Positions 35,031 through 43,333 of a stretch of DNA of 64,000 bases are shown here, in pieces. Position numbers and translations under genes: made by a program. Positions within the stretch are counted from its first letter, which is position 1. Each line of letters starts with the position of its first letter. The notes under the pieces are model-generated. The model saw only the letters and a list, made by a program, of their open reading frames with translations, did no database searches and had not been told where the DNA came from. This DNA comes from Phenylobacterium sp. Root1290 (lineage in GTDB: Bacteria; Pseudomonadota; Alphaproteobacteria; Caulobacterales; Caulobacteraceae): the NCBI RefSeq assembly GCF_001425305.1, contig NZ_LMEE01000002.1, positions 990,359-1,054,358 of the forward strand. The letters run 5' to 3'.

Positions 35031-35624
35031 CTACTTCACGGCGTCGCGGACCGTGCGGGCCTTGTCGAGGTGCTGCTGCACCGTGACGGCGGTGGTGGCG
35101 GCGAAGGCCTTGATGCCCGCGACGTCGCCGTCCTGGGCGTAGCGTTGCAGGAGGTCGAGCGCGGCCTGATGGGCGTCGACCTGGTTATCCATATAGGCCT
35201 TGTCGAAGTTCTCCGCCTTGCCAAGGTCGGTGAGCTTGTCCTGCAGGTCGGCGGGCAGGGCCGTCGGCAGAACCAGCACGGTCTGACCGGAGTCGGCGAT
35301 CGCCTTCTTCAGGGCCTCGGTCGACTTGGTGTGGGCGGTGACCATGTCGGCGGCGAACTTCTTCACCTCGGCGCTCTTGGCCTTGGTCTGGGCGAGCTTG
35401 GCCGCCTCGATCTCGAACATGTCGCTGGCGGCGGCCTTGGCGACGAAGTCGGGCGCCGCCGCCTCGTTGGACGGCGTGGGGATGGTGGCGGCCGGATTTG
35501 CGTCAGGCGTCGCCGCCTGTTGGGCGGGCGTCGCAGCGCCCTCGGCTTCGGTCTTTTGCCCGCAAGCGGCCAGCGAAAAGGCAGCCACAGCCGCGCCCGC
35601 GATCAGCAGGTGTCGGGTCATCAA
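35031..35624 (-). CDS. DUF4142-family lipoprotein
   Basis: A 197-residue exported lipoprotein. The signal peptide ends in a lipobox (SLAAC, Cys at about residue 21), followed by a Pro/Ala/Thr linker and then the DUF4142 helical bundle (DFVAKAAASDMFEIEAAKLA) to the end. The family is common in stress-responsive gene sets of alphaproteobacteria; its biochemical role is unknown. Upstream (35685-35709, minus strand) is GGAAC-N16-AGTT, one base from an EcfG promoter, which I treat as suggestive only. The 154 bases between this gene and the hydrolase hold no clear feature. Confidence 0.85.
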   Translation of the reverse strand: MMTRHLLIAGAAVAAFSLAACGQKTEAEGAATPAQQAATPDANPAATIPTPSNEAAAPDFVAKAAASDMFEIEAAKLAQTKAKSAEVKKFAADMVTAHTKSTEALKKAIADSGQTVLVLPTALPADLQDKLTDLGKAENFDKAYMDNQVDAHQAALDLLQRYAQDGDVAGIKAFAATTAVTVQQHLDKARTVRDAVK

Positions 35625-35724
35625 ACCCTCCTCAAGATTGACTAAGATGTTCAGCGCGGGTCCAACGGACAGGCGCCCGTCCAGAACTCACGGACGTGTG
35701 ATCCGTTCCGGGGAGGGAGAAAAC

Positions 35725-36933
35725 GTGACCGAAGCCGCCGCCAACAACGGGCCGCTCAAGGGCCTGAAGGTCGTGGAGATGGGGACGCTGATCGCCGGCC
35801 CGTTCTGCGGCCAGATCCTGGGCGATTTCGGCGCCGACGTGGTCAAGATCGAAGATCCCAAGACTGGCGATCCGATGCGCCAGTGGGGCCGCAGCCTGCC
35901 CAAGGGACTGTCGCCCTGGTGGCCGGTGATCGGGCGCAACAAGCGTTCGGTCGGGCTGGACCTGCGCACGCCCGAGGGCCGCGAGATCGCGCTCAAGCTG
36001 ATCGACCAGGCCGATGTGCTGATCGAGAACTTCCGGCCCGGCACGCTGGAGAAGTGGGGCATGGGCTATGAAGCGCTCAGCGCCCGCAATCCCCGGCTGA
36101 TCGTCGCGCGGGTGTCGGGCTTCGGCCAGACCGGACCCTACGCCAAGCGCGCCGGCTATGGGCTGATCGGCGAGGCGATGGGCGGCCTGCGCCACGTGAC
36201 CGGCGAGCCGGACCGGCCGCCGGCGCGGGCCGGCATCTCGATCGGCGACAGCCTGACCGCCATGCATGCGGTGATGGGGATCACCATGGCCCTGCACGCG
36301 CGCGAGCGCACCGGCCGCGGCCAGATGATCGACGCGGCGCTGTACGAGAGCGTGCTGGCGGTGATGGAGAACCTGGTCACCGAGTACGACCTGACCGGCT
36401 ATGTCCGCGAGCGCTCGGGCTCGATCCTGCCGGGCATCGCGCCGTCCAACGTCTATCCGTGCGCGGAGGGCGAGATGATCCTGATCGGCGGCAACGGCGA
36501 CACCGTGTTCGCGCGGCTGGCCGAGGCGATGGCGCAGCCCGACCTGGCGGCCGACCCGAAGTTCGTCAGCCACGCGGCGCGCGGCGAGAACCAGAAGGAA
36601 CTGGACGAGATCATCGCCGCCTGGACCGCGACCTGGACGCTGGGCGACCTGATCGCGCACCTGGAAGCCAGCGGGATTCCCTGCGGCCGGGTGTTCCGCG
36701 CGCCCGACATGCTGGAGAACGAGCAGTACCAGGCCCGCGAGGCGATCGTTGAGCTGCCCCACCCTGCATTCGGCAAGGTGAAGATGCAGAACGCCTTCCC
36801 AAAGCTGTCGGAGACACCGGGCGCCGTGCGCTGGCCCGGGCCCGACCTGGGACAGCATACCGACGAGGTGCTGGGCGAACTGGGGTTAGCGCCCGACGCG
36901 GTGGCGGCGCTGCGGACCAAGGGGATCGTCTAG
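35725..36933 (+). CDS. CaiB/BaiF-family CoA-transferase (class III)
   Basis: A 402-residue cytoplasmic enzyme that moves CoA between carboxylic acids via an aspartyl-CoA anhydride. Markers are the N-terminal LKVVEMGTLIAGPFCGQ, DVVKIEDPKTGDPMR, and NKRSVGLDLRTPEGR. The GTG start was chosen after a GGGAGGGAG ribosome site; the frame continues upstream through the DUF4142 region without similarity. It is two bases from the following phosphatase gene and surely co-transcribed with it. The acid substrate is unknown. Confidence 0.9.
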   Translation: MTEAAANNGPLKGLKVVEMGTLIAGPFCGQILGDFGADVVKIEDPKTGDPMRQWGRSLPKGLSPWWPVIGRNKRSVGLDLRTPEGREIALKLIDQADVLIENFRPGTLEKWGMGYEALSARNPRLIVARVSGFGQTGPYAKRAGYGLIGEAMGGLRHVTGEPDRPPARAGISIGDSLTAMHAVMGITMALHARERTGRGQMIDAALYESVLAVMENLVTEYDLTGYVRERSGSILPGIAPSNVYPCAEGEMILIGGNGDTVFARLAEAMAQPDLAADPKFVSHAARGENQKELDEIIAAWTATWTLGDLIAHLEASGIPCGRVFRAPDMLENEQYQAREAIVELPHPAFGKVKMQNAFPKLSETPGAVRWPGPDLGQHTDEVLGELGLAPDAVAALRTKGIV

Positions 36934-36935
36934 CG

Positions 36936-37565
36936 GTGAAGGACATCTTCGTGGTCACCCACGCGGAGTCGCTGCACCACGTAGAGGACGTGGTCGGCGG
37001 CTGGCACGACACCTCGCTGACCGAGCGCGGCCGGCGGCAGGCCGATGCGATCGCGGCGCGGGTCGCCGAACTGGTGGATGGCCGGGCGGTGGAGATCTAC
37101 GCCTCGGACCTCAAGCGCGCCTACGAGACCGCCGAGCCGATCGGCGCAAGGCTGGGCGTTCCGATTGTCGCCGATCCCGACCTGCGCGAGATCAGCTATG
37201 GCGTCGCGGGCGGCAAGCCTCAGGCCTGGCTGGACGAGCGCATCCGGTTTCCGTCCCGCGACGGCGACCGGCTGGACAATCGCATGGGCGTGGAAGGGGC
37301 GGAGACCAAGCGCGAGTTCGCCACCCGGGTCTATCGCGGCGTCGACCGGGTGATCGCCGGTCGGAGCCCGACGGCGGTGATCGTCACCCACGGCTTCGCC
37401 ATGACCTTTGTAGTGGCTCGCTGGATCGGCCTGCCGATCGAGAACGCCGGCCACGTCAATTTCCGCGCCGGATCAGGCGGGATCACACATCTGCGCGAGG
37501 AGGACATGCTGCAGAACCGCGGCGTGCAGTTCCTCAACGACCTTGGCCACATGGCGGGCCTTTAG
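36936..37565 (+). CDS. Histidine phosphatase-superfamily protein with altered RHG motif
   Basis: A 209-residue protein of the phosphoglycerate-mutase fold: LTERGRRQADAIAARV, a conserved Arg in SDLKRAYETAEPI, and VTHGFAMTFV with the second His. The catalytic RHG/E motif is instead T8-H9-A10-E11, keeping the nucleophile His but losing the usual Arg. It may be a specialised or weak phosphatase. The GTG start is 2 bases after the CoA-transferase stop, so its substrate may belong to acyl-CoA metabolism (inference). Confidence 0.8.
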   Translation: MKDIFVVTHAESLHHVEDVVGGWHDTSLTERGRRQADAIAARVAELVDGRAVEIYASDLKRAYETAEPIGARLGVPIVADPDLREISYGVAGGKPQAWLDERIRFPSRDGDRLDNRMGVEGAETKREFATRVYRGVDRVIAGRSPTAVIVTHGFAMTFVVARWIGLPIENAGHVNFRAGSGGITHLREEDMLQNRGVQFLNDLGHMAGL

Positions 37566-37607
37566 CCGCCGCGCAGGCGTTCGCCCGCCCGGCGGCGTCG
37601 TTGGATT

Positions 37608-37814
37608 CTAGACTGCGAAGAAGCCGAGTTCGCCGCTGACGCGGACCTGGCAGGGACGACCGTCGTCCTGGACTTGGCGGGCTCGCTTGTTGGCCGCGGC
37701 CTTGGCGACATCCTTGTCCGGCGAGTGCCCGAAGTGATCGCCGTCCAATTCGACGGCCCACATGCCATCACGAAGTGCGACCGTCAGAACGGCCCGTTCC
37801 AAACCTTTTTGCAT
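37608..37814 (-). CDS. Small DUF2188-like protein (68 aa)
   Basis: A short soluble protein with a likely beta-hairpin (VALRDGMWAVELDG), a helix (DVAKAAANKRARQV) and a final strand (CQVRVSGELGFF), the layout of DUF2188-type small domains. The start at ATG 37814 follows GCGGG; a GTG at 37829 is an alternative. It is divergent from cspA across an AT-rich leader containing a palindrome at 37842-37859. The function is unknown. Confidence 0.6.
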   Translation of the reverse strand: MQKGLERAVLTVALRDGMWAVELDGDHFGHSPDKDVAKAAANKRARQVQDDGRPCQVRVSGELGFFAV

Positions 37815-37841
37815 CCCGCAGCTTAGCACAGGAAAGCGGGG

Positions 37842-37859
37842 TTTAGAGATTTTTCTAAA
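37842..37859. promoter_or_regulatory. AT-rich palindrome in the cspA / small-gene divergent region
   Basis: TTTAGA (37842-37847) and TCTAAA (37854-37859) with a 6-base spacer, in one of the few AT-rich patches of the window. The 227 bases between the two divergent genes otherwise hold only the probable long cspA leader (about 180 bases). Confidence 0.35.
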
Positions 37860-38041
37860 TATTTCTTGCGACTGGGCGGTTTTTTGCGCAGGCTACGAGG
37901 GTCAAATGTCGTTTTGGCTCGCTGCCGTGGCGCTGTGTCCTTCGGAAGTACAGCTTCACAATTGCCTCCGGACCTCTCCGAAAATTTGATCGAGCGACCC
38001 GCTCTGGGCGCGAGAACTCATGTCCGGAAAGGGACGATTGT

Positions 38042-38251
38042 ATGAAAACCGGTGTTGTGAAGTGGTTCAACGGCCAAAAAGGCTTCGGTTTCATCCAGCC
38101 TGACGATGGCGGCGCGGACGTGTTCGTGCACATCTCGGCGGTGGAGCGCGCCGGCCTGGGTTCGCTGCATGAAGGCCAGAAGCTGAGCTTCGAGCTGGAG
38201 CGCGACCAGCGCAGCGGCAAGTTCTCGGCTGGCCAACTGCAGTCGGCCTAA
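38042..38251 (+). CDS. cspA: CspA-family cold-shock protein
   Basis: A 69-residue single-stranded nucleic-acid-binding OB-fold protein. RNP1 (KGFGFIQ) and RNP2 (VFVHISA) are intact. Such proteins melt RNA structure at low temperature or in stationary phase. The gene stands alone with a leader of up to about 200 bases, typical for cold-shock mRNAs that are controlled by RNA folding, and a strong terminator follows. Confidence 0.93.
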   Translation: MKTGVVKWFNGQKGFGFIQPDDGGADVFVHISAVERAGLGSLHEGQKLSFELERDQRSGKFSAGQLQSA

Positions 38252-38277
38252 AGCCACAGCCGCAAGGCTGAGAGATC

Positions 38278-38316
38278 AACGGCCCAGTTCCCCGACGGGA
38301 GCTGGGCCGTTTTCTT
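38278..38316. terminator. Strong terminator after cspA
   Basis: A stem of about 16 pairs (38278-38292 region with 38297-38311, outer arm AACGGCCCAG) with a short loop, then TTTTCTTTTT on the plus strand. Nearly symmetrical flanks could also stop the convergent TetR transcript. Confidence 0.9.
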
Positions 38317-38344
38317 TTTGGGCGTGGGCAAAGGCGTAAACTCG

Positions 38345-38902
38345 TCAGTCCCGATCGCGCGCGACCAGCCGGACGAGGGCGTCCTCGAAGCCCTGATCGT
38401 GCAGATGGGGATAGCCCTCCAGCACCGCGGCGCGGATGACGCCCAACACCGCGCGGGTGCTGACGAAGTGGTCCAGTTCGGCCCGGGTCGGCCCCTTGAG
38501 CAGGGCCAGGGTCTCGTCGCTCTCGCGCGCCAGGGACTTGCTTTCATCGGCGTGCAGCATCGCGCGCAGGGCCGCGCGGCGGGTGGCCGGCTTGTCGGCC
38601 CAGATGCCGATCTGGGCGCGGATGGCGACCCGCGAGCGGTCCTTGCCCGCCGCCGCGACGAGGGCCCGCACCTTGGCGTTTTCGGCCAGGGCCATGGCGA
38701 TGAGGATCGCCTGCTTGTTCGGGAAGTACTGGTAGAGGCTGCCGACGCTCACCCCCGCCACTTCGGCGACGCGATTGGTGGTGAATGCGCCCTCGCCCTC
38801 GTTCTCCAGAATCTGAGCCGTGGCCTGGAAGATGGCCTCCTGGGTGGCCTGGGCGCGGGCCTGTTTCGGCGCGCGGCGCGGGAGTTGCGGGGGGCGGGCC
38901 AT
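38345..38902 (-). CDS. TetR-family transcriptional regulator
   Basis: A 185-residue regulator. The N-terminal helix-turn-helix (TNRVAEVAGVSVGSLYQYF) is canonical; the C-terminal ligand domain is unassigned. The start ATG 38902 follows GGAGG and is preceded by a basic Arg/Pro-rich tail. It is divergent from the thioesterase-alpha/beta hydrolase pair, separated by 72 bases containing a 10-base palindrome, so it likely represses those genes in response to an acyl or small hydrophobic ligand. Confidence 0.88.
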   Translation of the reverse strand: MARPPQLPRRAPKQARAQATQEAIFQATAQILENEGEGAFTTNRVAEVAGVSVGSLYQYFPNKQAILIAMALAENAKVRALVAAAGKDRSRVAIRAQIGIWADKPATRRAALRAMLHADESKSLARESDETLALLKGPTRAELDHFVSTRAVLGVIRAAVLEGYPHLHDQGFEDALVRLVARDRD

Positions 38903-38930
38903 GCAGCCTCCGGAAAGCGAGTCGTCAAAC

Positions 38931-38940
38931 CTGAGCTCAG
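38931..38940. promoter_or_regulatory. Candidate TetR operator
   Basis: The perfect palindrome CTGAGCTCAG lies midway between the TetR gene and the divergent thioesterase gene, the usual place for an autoregulatory TetR operator. This is supported by position and symmetry only. Confidence 0.35.
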
Positions 38941-38974
38941 CTCGGATTGTGACCGCCGCAACGAGGAGTGGCAA

Positions 38975-39406
38975 ATGAGTTGGGCGACCGAACGGCTGGA
39001 TCAGATCAAGGCGGGGACGGTCGATGCGCCGGCCGTGGTGCACACCCTGAAGCTCGGCCTGCTGGACGACTGGGGGCCGGGCTGGGTGCGCAAGCGCTGG
39101 GAGCCGCACCCCGAGGTGATGAACGGCGACGGGTCGATGTTCGGCGGCTACATCGCCGCCCTGGCCGACCAGATCCTGGCCTTCGCGGCCATGACGGTGA
39201 CGCCGGACGAGGCGTACTTCCGGACTGTGAACCTGCAGCTGCAGTTCCTGAAGGTCGCCTGGGCGCGGCCGTTGCTGATCGAGGCCAAGGTGACGGCCTC
39301 GAGCCGGCGGCTGATCACGGTCGAGGCGGAGTTCCGGCGCGAGGACGACGTGCTGATCGCCAAGGCCAGCGCGCAGCAGGTGCGGCTGGAGAAGGAGAAC
39401 GGTTGA
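38975..39406 (+). CDS. Hotdog-fold thioesterase (PaaI-like)
   Basis: A 143-residue protein with the hotdog layout: a DGSMFGGYIAALADQILAF helix carrying the conserved Gly-Gly, then strands NLQLQFLKVAWARPLLIEA. It probably hydrolyses acyl-CoA thioesters. The ATG follows GAGGAG. It is divergent from the TetR gene and 56 bases upstream of an alpha/beta hydrolase gene on the same strand; the two may form a TetR-controlled unit. Confidence 0.82.
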   Translation: MSWATERLDQIKAGTVDAPAVVHTLKLGLLDDWGPGWVRKRWEPHPEVMNGDGSMFGGYIAALADQILAFAAMTVTPDEAYFRTVNLQLQFLKVAWARPLLIEAKVTASSRRLITVEAEFRREDDVLIAKASAQQVRLEKENG

Positions 39407-39462
39407 CGCCGAGGGACGTGGCGGCGCCCATGGCGGCAAGAACAAGCTTGGGGAGCGCGTCC

Positions 39463-40260
39463 ATGCCGATCGCCGCCGTCAACGGCCTGAACCTCTATTT
39501 CGAACGGGCGGGCGAAGGCGCGCCGTTGCTGTTCATCTCCGGCACCGGCGGCGACCTGCGGGTGAAACCGAACCAGTTCGACGGGCCGTTCGCCAAGGCG
39601 TTCGACATGATCTCCTACGATCAGCGGGGCCTGGGGCGGTCGGACAAGCCGGACGTGCGCTATTCGATGGCCGACTACGCCGACGACGCGGCGGCGCTGA
39701 TGACGAGCCAGGGCTGGGACAGCGCCCACGTGGTCGGGGTCTCGTTCGGCGGCATGGTCGCCCAGGAACTGGCCCTGCGCCATCCGGGGCGCGTGCGCCG
39801 GCTGGTGCTGGCCTGCACGTCGCCCGGCGGCGCGGGCGGGGCGTCCTTTGCGTTCCACGAGATCGAACACCTGAAGGGCGAGGCCCGCGCCAAGCACCTG
39901 ACGCCGATCTCCGACACCCGCCGCGATGCGGCCTGGGCGCAGGCCAATCCCGACGCCTACGCCGCGATCATCGCCATGAGCTCGACCGACCCTTTCGAAG
40001 GCGAGCCCGGACGGGCGGAGGGCGCGCATCGCCAGCTGGAGGCGCGGGCCGATCACGACACCTGGGACCGGCTGGACCAGATCGGCGTCCCGACCCTGGT
40101 GGCCGGCGGCCGTTATGACGGCATCGCCCTGCCCGCGACGCTGGAAAAGCTGGCCGGACGCATCCCCGGGGCGGAGCTGCGTTTCTATGAGGGCGGGCAC
40201 CTGTTCATGATCCAGGACCGCAGCGCGGTGCGCGAGATGATCGCCTTCCTGCAGGCGTAG
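39463..40260 (+). CDS. Alpha/beta-fold hydrolase
   Basis: A 265-residue hydrolase. The nucleophile elbow is GVSFGG, the oxyanion region SGTGGDLR, and the C-terminal catalytic His in EGGHLFMIQD. The layout matches 3-oxoadipate enol-lactonase and lipase-like members. The start used follows GGGGAGCG; another ATG 33 bases upstream is possible. It lies downstream of the thioesterase and convergent with the kinase gene. The substrate is unknown. Confidence 0.85.
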   Translation: MPIAAVNGLNLYFERAGEGAPLLFISGTGGDLRVKPNQFDGPFAKAFDMISYDQRGLGRSDKPDVRYSMADYADDAAALMTSQGWDSAHVVGVSFGGMVAQELALRHPGRVRRLVLACTSPGGAGGASFAFHEIEHLKGEARAKHLTPISDTRRDAAWAQANPDAYAAIIAMSSTDPFEGEPGRAEGAHRQLEARADHDTWDRLDQIGVPTLVAGGRYDGIALPATLEKLAGRIPGAELRFYEGGHLFMIQDRSAVREMIAFLQA

Positions 40261-40270
40261 GACGGGCCAC

Positions 40271-41680
40271 CTAGCGGTGGGAGAACAGGCCCGCGACGGC
40301 GGCGGCGACCTGGGTCACGTCGTAGGGCTTGCGGATGATCGGGGCGTCGAAGCCCATCGGCGCGCCGCTGTCGCCATAGCCGGTGGCGAAGACGAAGGGC
40401 ACGCCGCGCGCGGCCAGGGCCTCGGCCACCGGCGTCACCGACAGGCCGTTGAGATTGGCGTCCAGCACGGCGGCGTCGATCTCCGAGCCAAGCAGGTTCA
40501 TCGCCTCTTCCAGCTCGTAGGCCGGGCCGACCACCAGGGCGCCTGCCTCTGAAAGACCGGTCTCGAGCTCCAGCGCCAGCAGCACCGCGTCCTCGACGAT
40601 CAGCACGCGCTTGCCGCGCAGGTCCGTCGAGCCCTGGGCCGCCGGCGTCGCCTCGATCTTCCGAGGAGCCGGCGCCTCCGGCACCGTATCGGGCCGCGAG
40701 ACCACGGCCGCCGGTCCCGCGCGCAGCCGCGCGCTGGCGCCGGCGCGGCGGTACTCGACCTCGGCCTCGCCGTTCAGCTCACGGCCGGTGACCTGGCTGA
40801 GCAGGGTGGTGCCGAAGCCCTTGTGCGTCGGTTGCAGCACCGGCGGGCCGCCGGTCTCGTTCCAGAACAGCTCGAAGCCGCCATCGGCGATACGCGTCCA
40901 GCGGACATCGACACGCCCGGTCTCAACGGACAGCGCGCCGTACTTCACGGCATTGGTGGCCAGCTCGTGCAGCGCCAGCGACAGGGCGTTGGCCGCGCGC
41001 GGGGTGAGGAACAGCTCCGGGCCCTCCCAGCGCGCCTGACCCGGGGCGATGCCGCCAAGCTCGGCGGCGGCCAGGTGGGCGATCGCCGCGCCGCGCCAGC
41101 GGGCGGCGGTCAGCAGTTCGTTGGCCGAAGCCATGGCCTTGAGCCGGCCCGAGAAGGTCGACAGGAAGCTGTCGAGCGAGGTGGTGCGCTTGGCGGTCTG
41201 CACGGCGAGCGCCTGCACCGCGGCCAGCACGTTCTTCACGCGGTGATCCAGCTCGGCCATCAAGGCCCGGCGGCGGTCTTCCTCGGCATGGCGCTCGCCG
41301 ACATCCTGGGTGACGCCGACGGCGCGGATCGCGCGGCCCTCATCATCGTGGACCAGCAGGCCCGAGGTGCGCATCCAGACCGTCCGGCCGTCATCCTCGC
41401 GGATCCGGCGATACTCGGTCTCGAAGCGGCCGTGGGCGCGCATCGAGTCTTCCATGAAACGGCGGGTGCGCTCGCGGTCGTCCGGATGTACGCCGCGATA
41501 AAGGAAGTCGCCCTGGTCGGCCGGCCACTCGCCGGCGGGCAGGCCGCTGATCTCGGACATGCGCGGGCTGATGCGCACGACGTCGGCGACCATGTCCCAT
41601 TCGTAGTCGCCAAGGCGCGCCGATTGGAGCGCCAGCTCCAGGCGCTCGTGGTCCAGACTGCCTGCTGCGGGCTTCACCAT
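40271..41680 (-). CDS. HWE-family hybrid histidine kinase (PAS-HWE-ATPase-REC)
   Basis: A 469-residue soluble sensor kinase. It has a PAS domain (about 18-130), a dimerisation helix with phospho-acceptor H146 in LDHRVKN, an HWE-type ATPase domain with WNETGGPPV, and a C-terminal receiver (about 355-465) with acceptor Asp in VLDANLNG. No membrane helix is present. HWE kinases in this order often feed PhyR. Its divergent neighbour has an EcfG promoter, and the stress locus is 6 kb away, so a stress-signalling role is plausible but inferred. The start lacks a clear ribosome site. Confidence 0.88.
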   Translation of the reverse strand: MVKPAAGSLDHERLELALQSARLGDYEWDMVADVVRISPRMSEISGLPAGEWPADQGDFLYRGVHPDDRERTRRFMEDSMRAHGRFETEYRRIREDDGRTVWMRTSGLLVHDDEGRAIRAVGVTQDVGERHAEEDRRRALMAELDHRVKNVLAAVQALAVQTAKRTTSLDSFLSTFSGRLKAMASANELLTAARWRGAAIAHLAAAELGGIAPGQARWEGPELFLTPRAANALSLALHELATNAVKYGALSVETGRVDVRWTRIADGGFELFWNETGGPPVLQPTHKGFGTTLLSQVTGRELNGEAEVEYRRAGASARLRAGPAAVVSRPDTVPEAPAPRKIEATPAAQGSTDLRGKRVLIVEDAVLLALELETGLSEAGALVVGPAYELEEAMNLLGSEIDAAVLDANLNGLSVTPVAEALAARGVPFVFATGYGDSGAPMGFDAPIIRKPYDVTQVAAAVAGLFSHR

Positions 41681-41772
41681 CGCGTGACCATAAAGCCGGG
41701 TTCGAGTCCGAGCGACAGGAACCACTGGTTGTATGCCTCGATTTGAACGCGGAGTCTTTCAGTCAATTTTCG

Positions 41773-41797
41773 GAACCGCCTATTGCCTTTGACGTTG
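41773..41797 (+). promoter_or_regulatory. EcfG-type promoter upstream of the DUF883 gene
   Basis: GGAAC (41773-41777), 16-base spacer, CGTT (41794-41797): an exact match to the general-stress sigma factor consensus, 56 bases before the ATG of the DUF883 gene. Confidence 0.85.
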
Positions 41798-41853
41798 TGG
41801 CAAGGCTTCCATGCCATCCCTGCGTTACCTGCTGAATACTTGGAGAAACTGAC

Positions 41854-42177
41854 ATGGCCACCAACGCCGTCGACCACGCCAAAGACGAAGCCAAGGCCGC
41901 GGCCCAATCGGTGGCCGATTCCGCCTCCAAGCTGTCGGCCGAGGCCCAGCGCAGCTTCGGCGAAGCCGCGAAGAAGTTCGAAAAGGTGGTGGCCGAAAGC
42001 CTGGAGCAACTCCGCGCCCAGAGCCGCACCTATGCCGACAACGCCGGCGAGCACATCGACGATGCGCAGCGCTATGTCGTTGAACGCGTGAAGGAACGCC
42101 CGCTGGTGGCGACCGGCGCGGCGCTCGGCGTCGGGCTGCTGATCGGCCTGCTGCTCGCGAGCGGCCGCAAAAATTGA
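41854..42177 (+). CDS. DUF883 (ElaB/YqjD-type) membrane-anchored protein
   Basis: A 107-residue protein. A long charged amphipathic helix rich in Ala, Lys and Glu (residues 1-80) is followed by one C-terminal membrane helix (TGAALGVGLLIGLLLA), the plan of ElaB/YqjD tail-anchored proteins that bind ribosomes in stationary phase. An exact EcfG promoter precedes it. The next gene begins inside its stop codon (TTGA), so the pair is coupled. Confidence 0.88.
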   Translation: MATNAVDHAKDEAKAAAQSVADSASKLSAEAQRSFGEAAKKFEKVVAESLEQLRAQSRTYADNAGEHIDDAQRYVVERVKERPLVATGAALGVGLLIGLLLASGRKN

Positions 42178-42566
42178 TCCTGAAGCGAGCGATCTATTAC
42201 GTCACCGCCGTCGTCGCGCTCGCCGCGACGGCGGTCGTCTGCGTGGTGTTCCTGGCGCTGGCGCTGCATGCGGGCCTCAAGCCGCTGGTCGGTGAGGCCT
42301 GGGCCGGCGTGCTGGTGGCCGCGGCCGCGGCCGTGCTGGCCGGGGTTATCGGGATGGTGCTGCTGATGCTGGCCAATCCGCCCCGCCGCCATCACAAGCG
42401 CGAGCAGGACAAGGACCTGACGTCGCGGATGTTCGAGCTGGCCCAGGCAAAGCCCCTGATCGCCCTCGGCATTGTCGGGGCGGCCGCCGCGGTGGCTCTG
42501 AAGAACCCGCGCACGACAGCCACCGTCATCTCCGCGCTGATGGCCGGCCGCGCCTCCAAATCCTAG
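42174..42566 (+). CDS. Two-helix membrane protein, phage holin/YqjE-like
   Basis: A 130-residue protein starting at TTG 42174, which overlaps the TGA of the DUF883 gene. Two long hydrophobic segments (about 10-33 and 42-68) are followed by a basic loop (PRRHHKREQDK) and a weaker hydrophobic C-terminus. It occupies the place YqjE holds after YqjD in other bacteria, which supports a functional pair. It is expected to be induced with it from the EcfG promoter. Confidence 0.75.
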   Translation: MILKRAIYYVTAVVALAATAVVCVVFLALALHAGLKPLVGEAWAGVLVAAAAAVLAGVIGMVLLMLANPPRRHHKREQDKDLTSRMFELAQAKPLIALGIVGAAAAVALKNPRTTATVISALMAGRASKS

Positions 42567-42643
42567 AGAACCAAACACGGCAGTTCGGGTTAGTGTGGGA
42601 CGGCAGGTCTTGGCCTGCCCTCCCTCCCCCGTAGGAAAATGCT

Positions 42644-43270
42644 ATGTTTGAACTGCCTAACCTTCCGTACGCCCACGACGCGCTGGAGCCTGTGATCTCG
42701 CAGGCCACGATGCACCTGCACCACGGCAAGCATCACAAGCGCTACTTCGACGTCATGAACCAGATGCTGGACGAGGCGGGCGACAAGCCGGCCACGCTGG
42801 AAGAGGTCGTGCGCGGTGCGGTCGGCAAGGCCAAGCTGTTCAACAACTCGGCGCAGGCCTGGAACCACACCTTCTTCTGGGAATGCATGAGCCCGCCCGG
42901 CCAGAAGGCCTCGGGCGACCTCGCCGCCGCCATCGAGCGCGACTTCGGCGGGCTGGAGCAGCTGAAGGCCCAGTTCGTGGCCAAGGGCGTCGGCCACTTC
43001 GGCTCCGGCTGGGTTTGGCTGGCCGCCAAGGGCGACACGCTGTCGATCGTCGACAGCCACGACGGTGAGAACCTGCTGACCCAGGACGGAGTGCTGCCGC
43101 TGCTGGTCTGCGACCTGTGGGAGCACGCCTACTATCTGGATCACAAGAACGACCGCGAAGGCTTCCTGAAGGCCTGGTTCGACGCCCTGATCAATTGGAC
43201 CTTCGCCCAGGCCCAGTACGACGCCGCCCGCAAGGGCGAAAAGGGCTGGACCCATCCGGGACCGGTCTAG
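42644..43270 (+). CDS. sodB: Superoxide dismutase, Fe (Fe/Mn) type
   Basis: A 208-residue cytoplasmic enzyme converting superoxide to oxygen and peroxide. Metal ligands are H26 in LHHGKHH, the His in AWNHTFFW, and Asp and His in DLWEHAYY. The NNSAQAWNHTFFW segment is of the iron type. Upstream is a small hairpin (GGCAGG / CCTGCC, 42602-42619). No EcfG promoter precedes it directly, but read-through from the DUF883 operon is possible. Confidence 0.95.
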   Translation: MFELPNLPYAHDALEPVISQATMHLHHGKHHKRYFDVMNQMLDEAGDKPATLEEVVRGAVGKAKLFNNSAQAWNHTFFWECMSPPGQKASGDLAAAIERDFGGLEQLKAQFVAKGVGHFGSGWVWLAAKGDTLSIVDSHDGENLLTQDGVLPLLVCDLWEHAYYLDHKNDREGFLKAWFDALINWTFAQAQYDAARKGEKGWTHPGPV

Positions 43271-43275
43271 TCCCC

Positions 43276-43300
43276 GGAACGTCAGTGACAGCTAAGCGTT
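43276..43300 (+). promoter_or_regulatory. EcfG-type promoter upstream of DUF1328 gene A
   Basis: GGAAC (43276-43280), 16-base spacer, CGTT (43297-43300), 33 bases before the ATG of a DUF1328 protein. Exact consensus, lying just after the sodB stop. Confidence 0.85.
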
Positions 43301-43333
43301 TATAGGTCCGGATCAAATAACCGGAGGAACGAC

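Noticed and set aside
35685..35709. GGAAC-N16-AGTT upstream of the DUF4142 lipoprotein gene (minus strand)
   Set aside because: One base off the EcfG -10 at this site. The gene family fits a stress role, but the mismatch and isolation from the cluster make it too weak to call.
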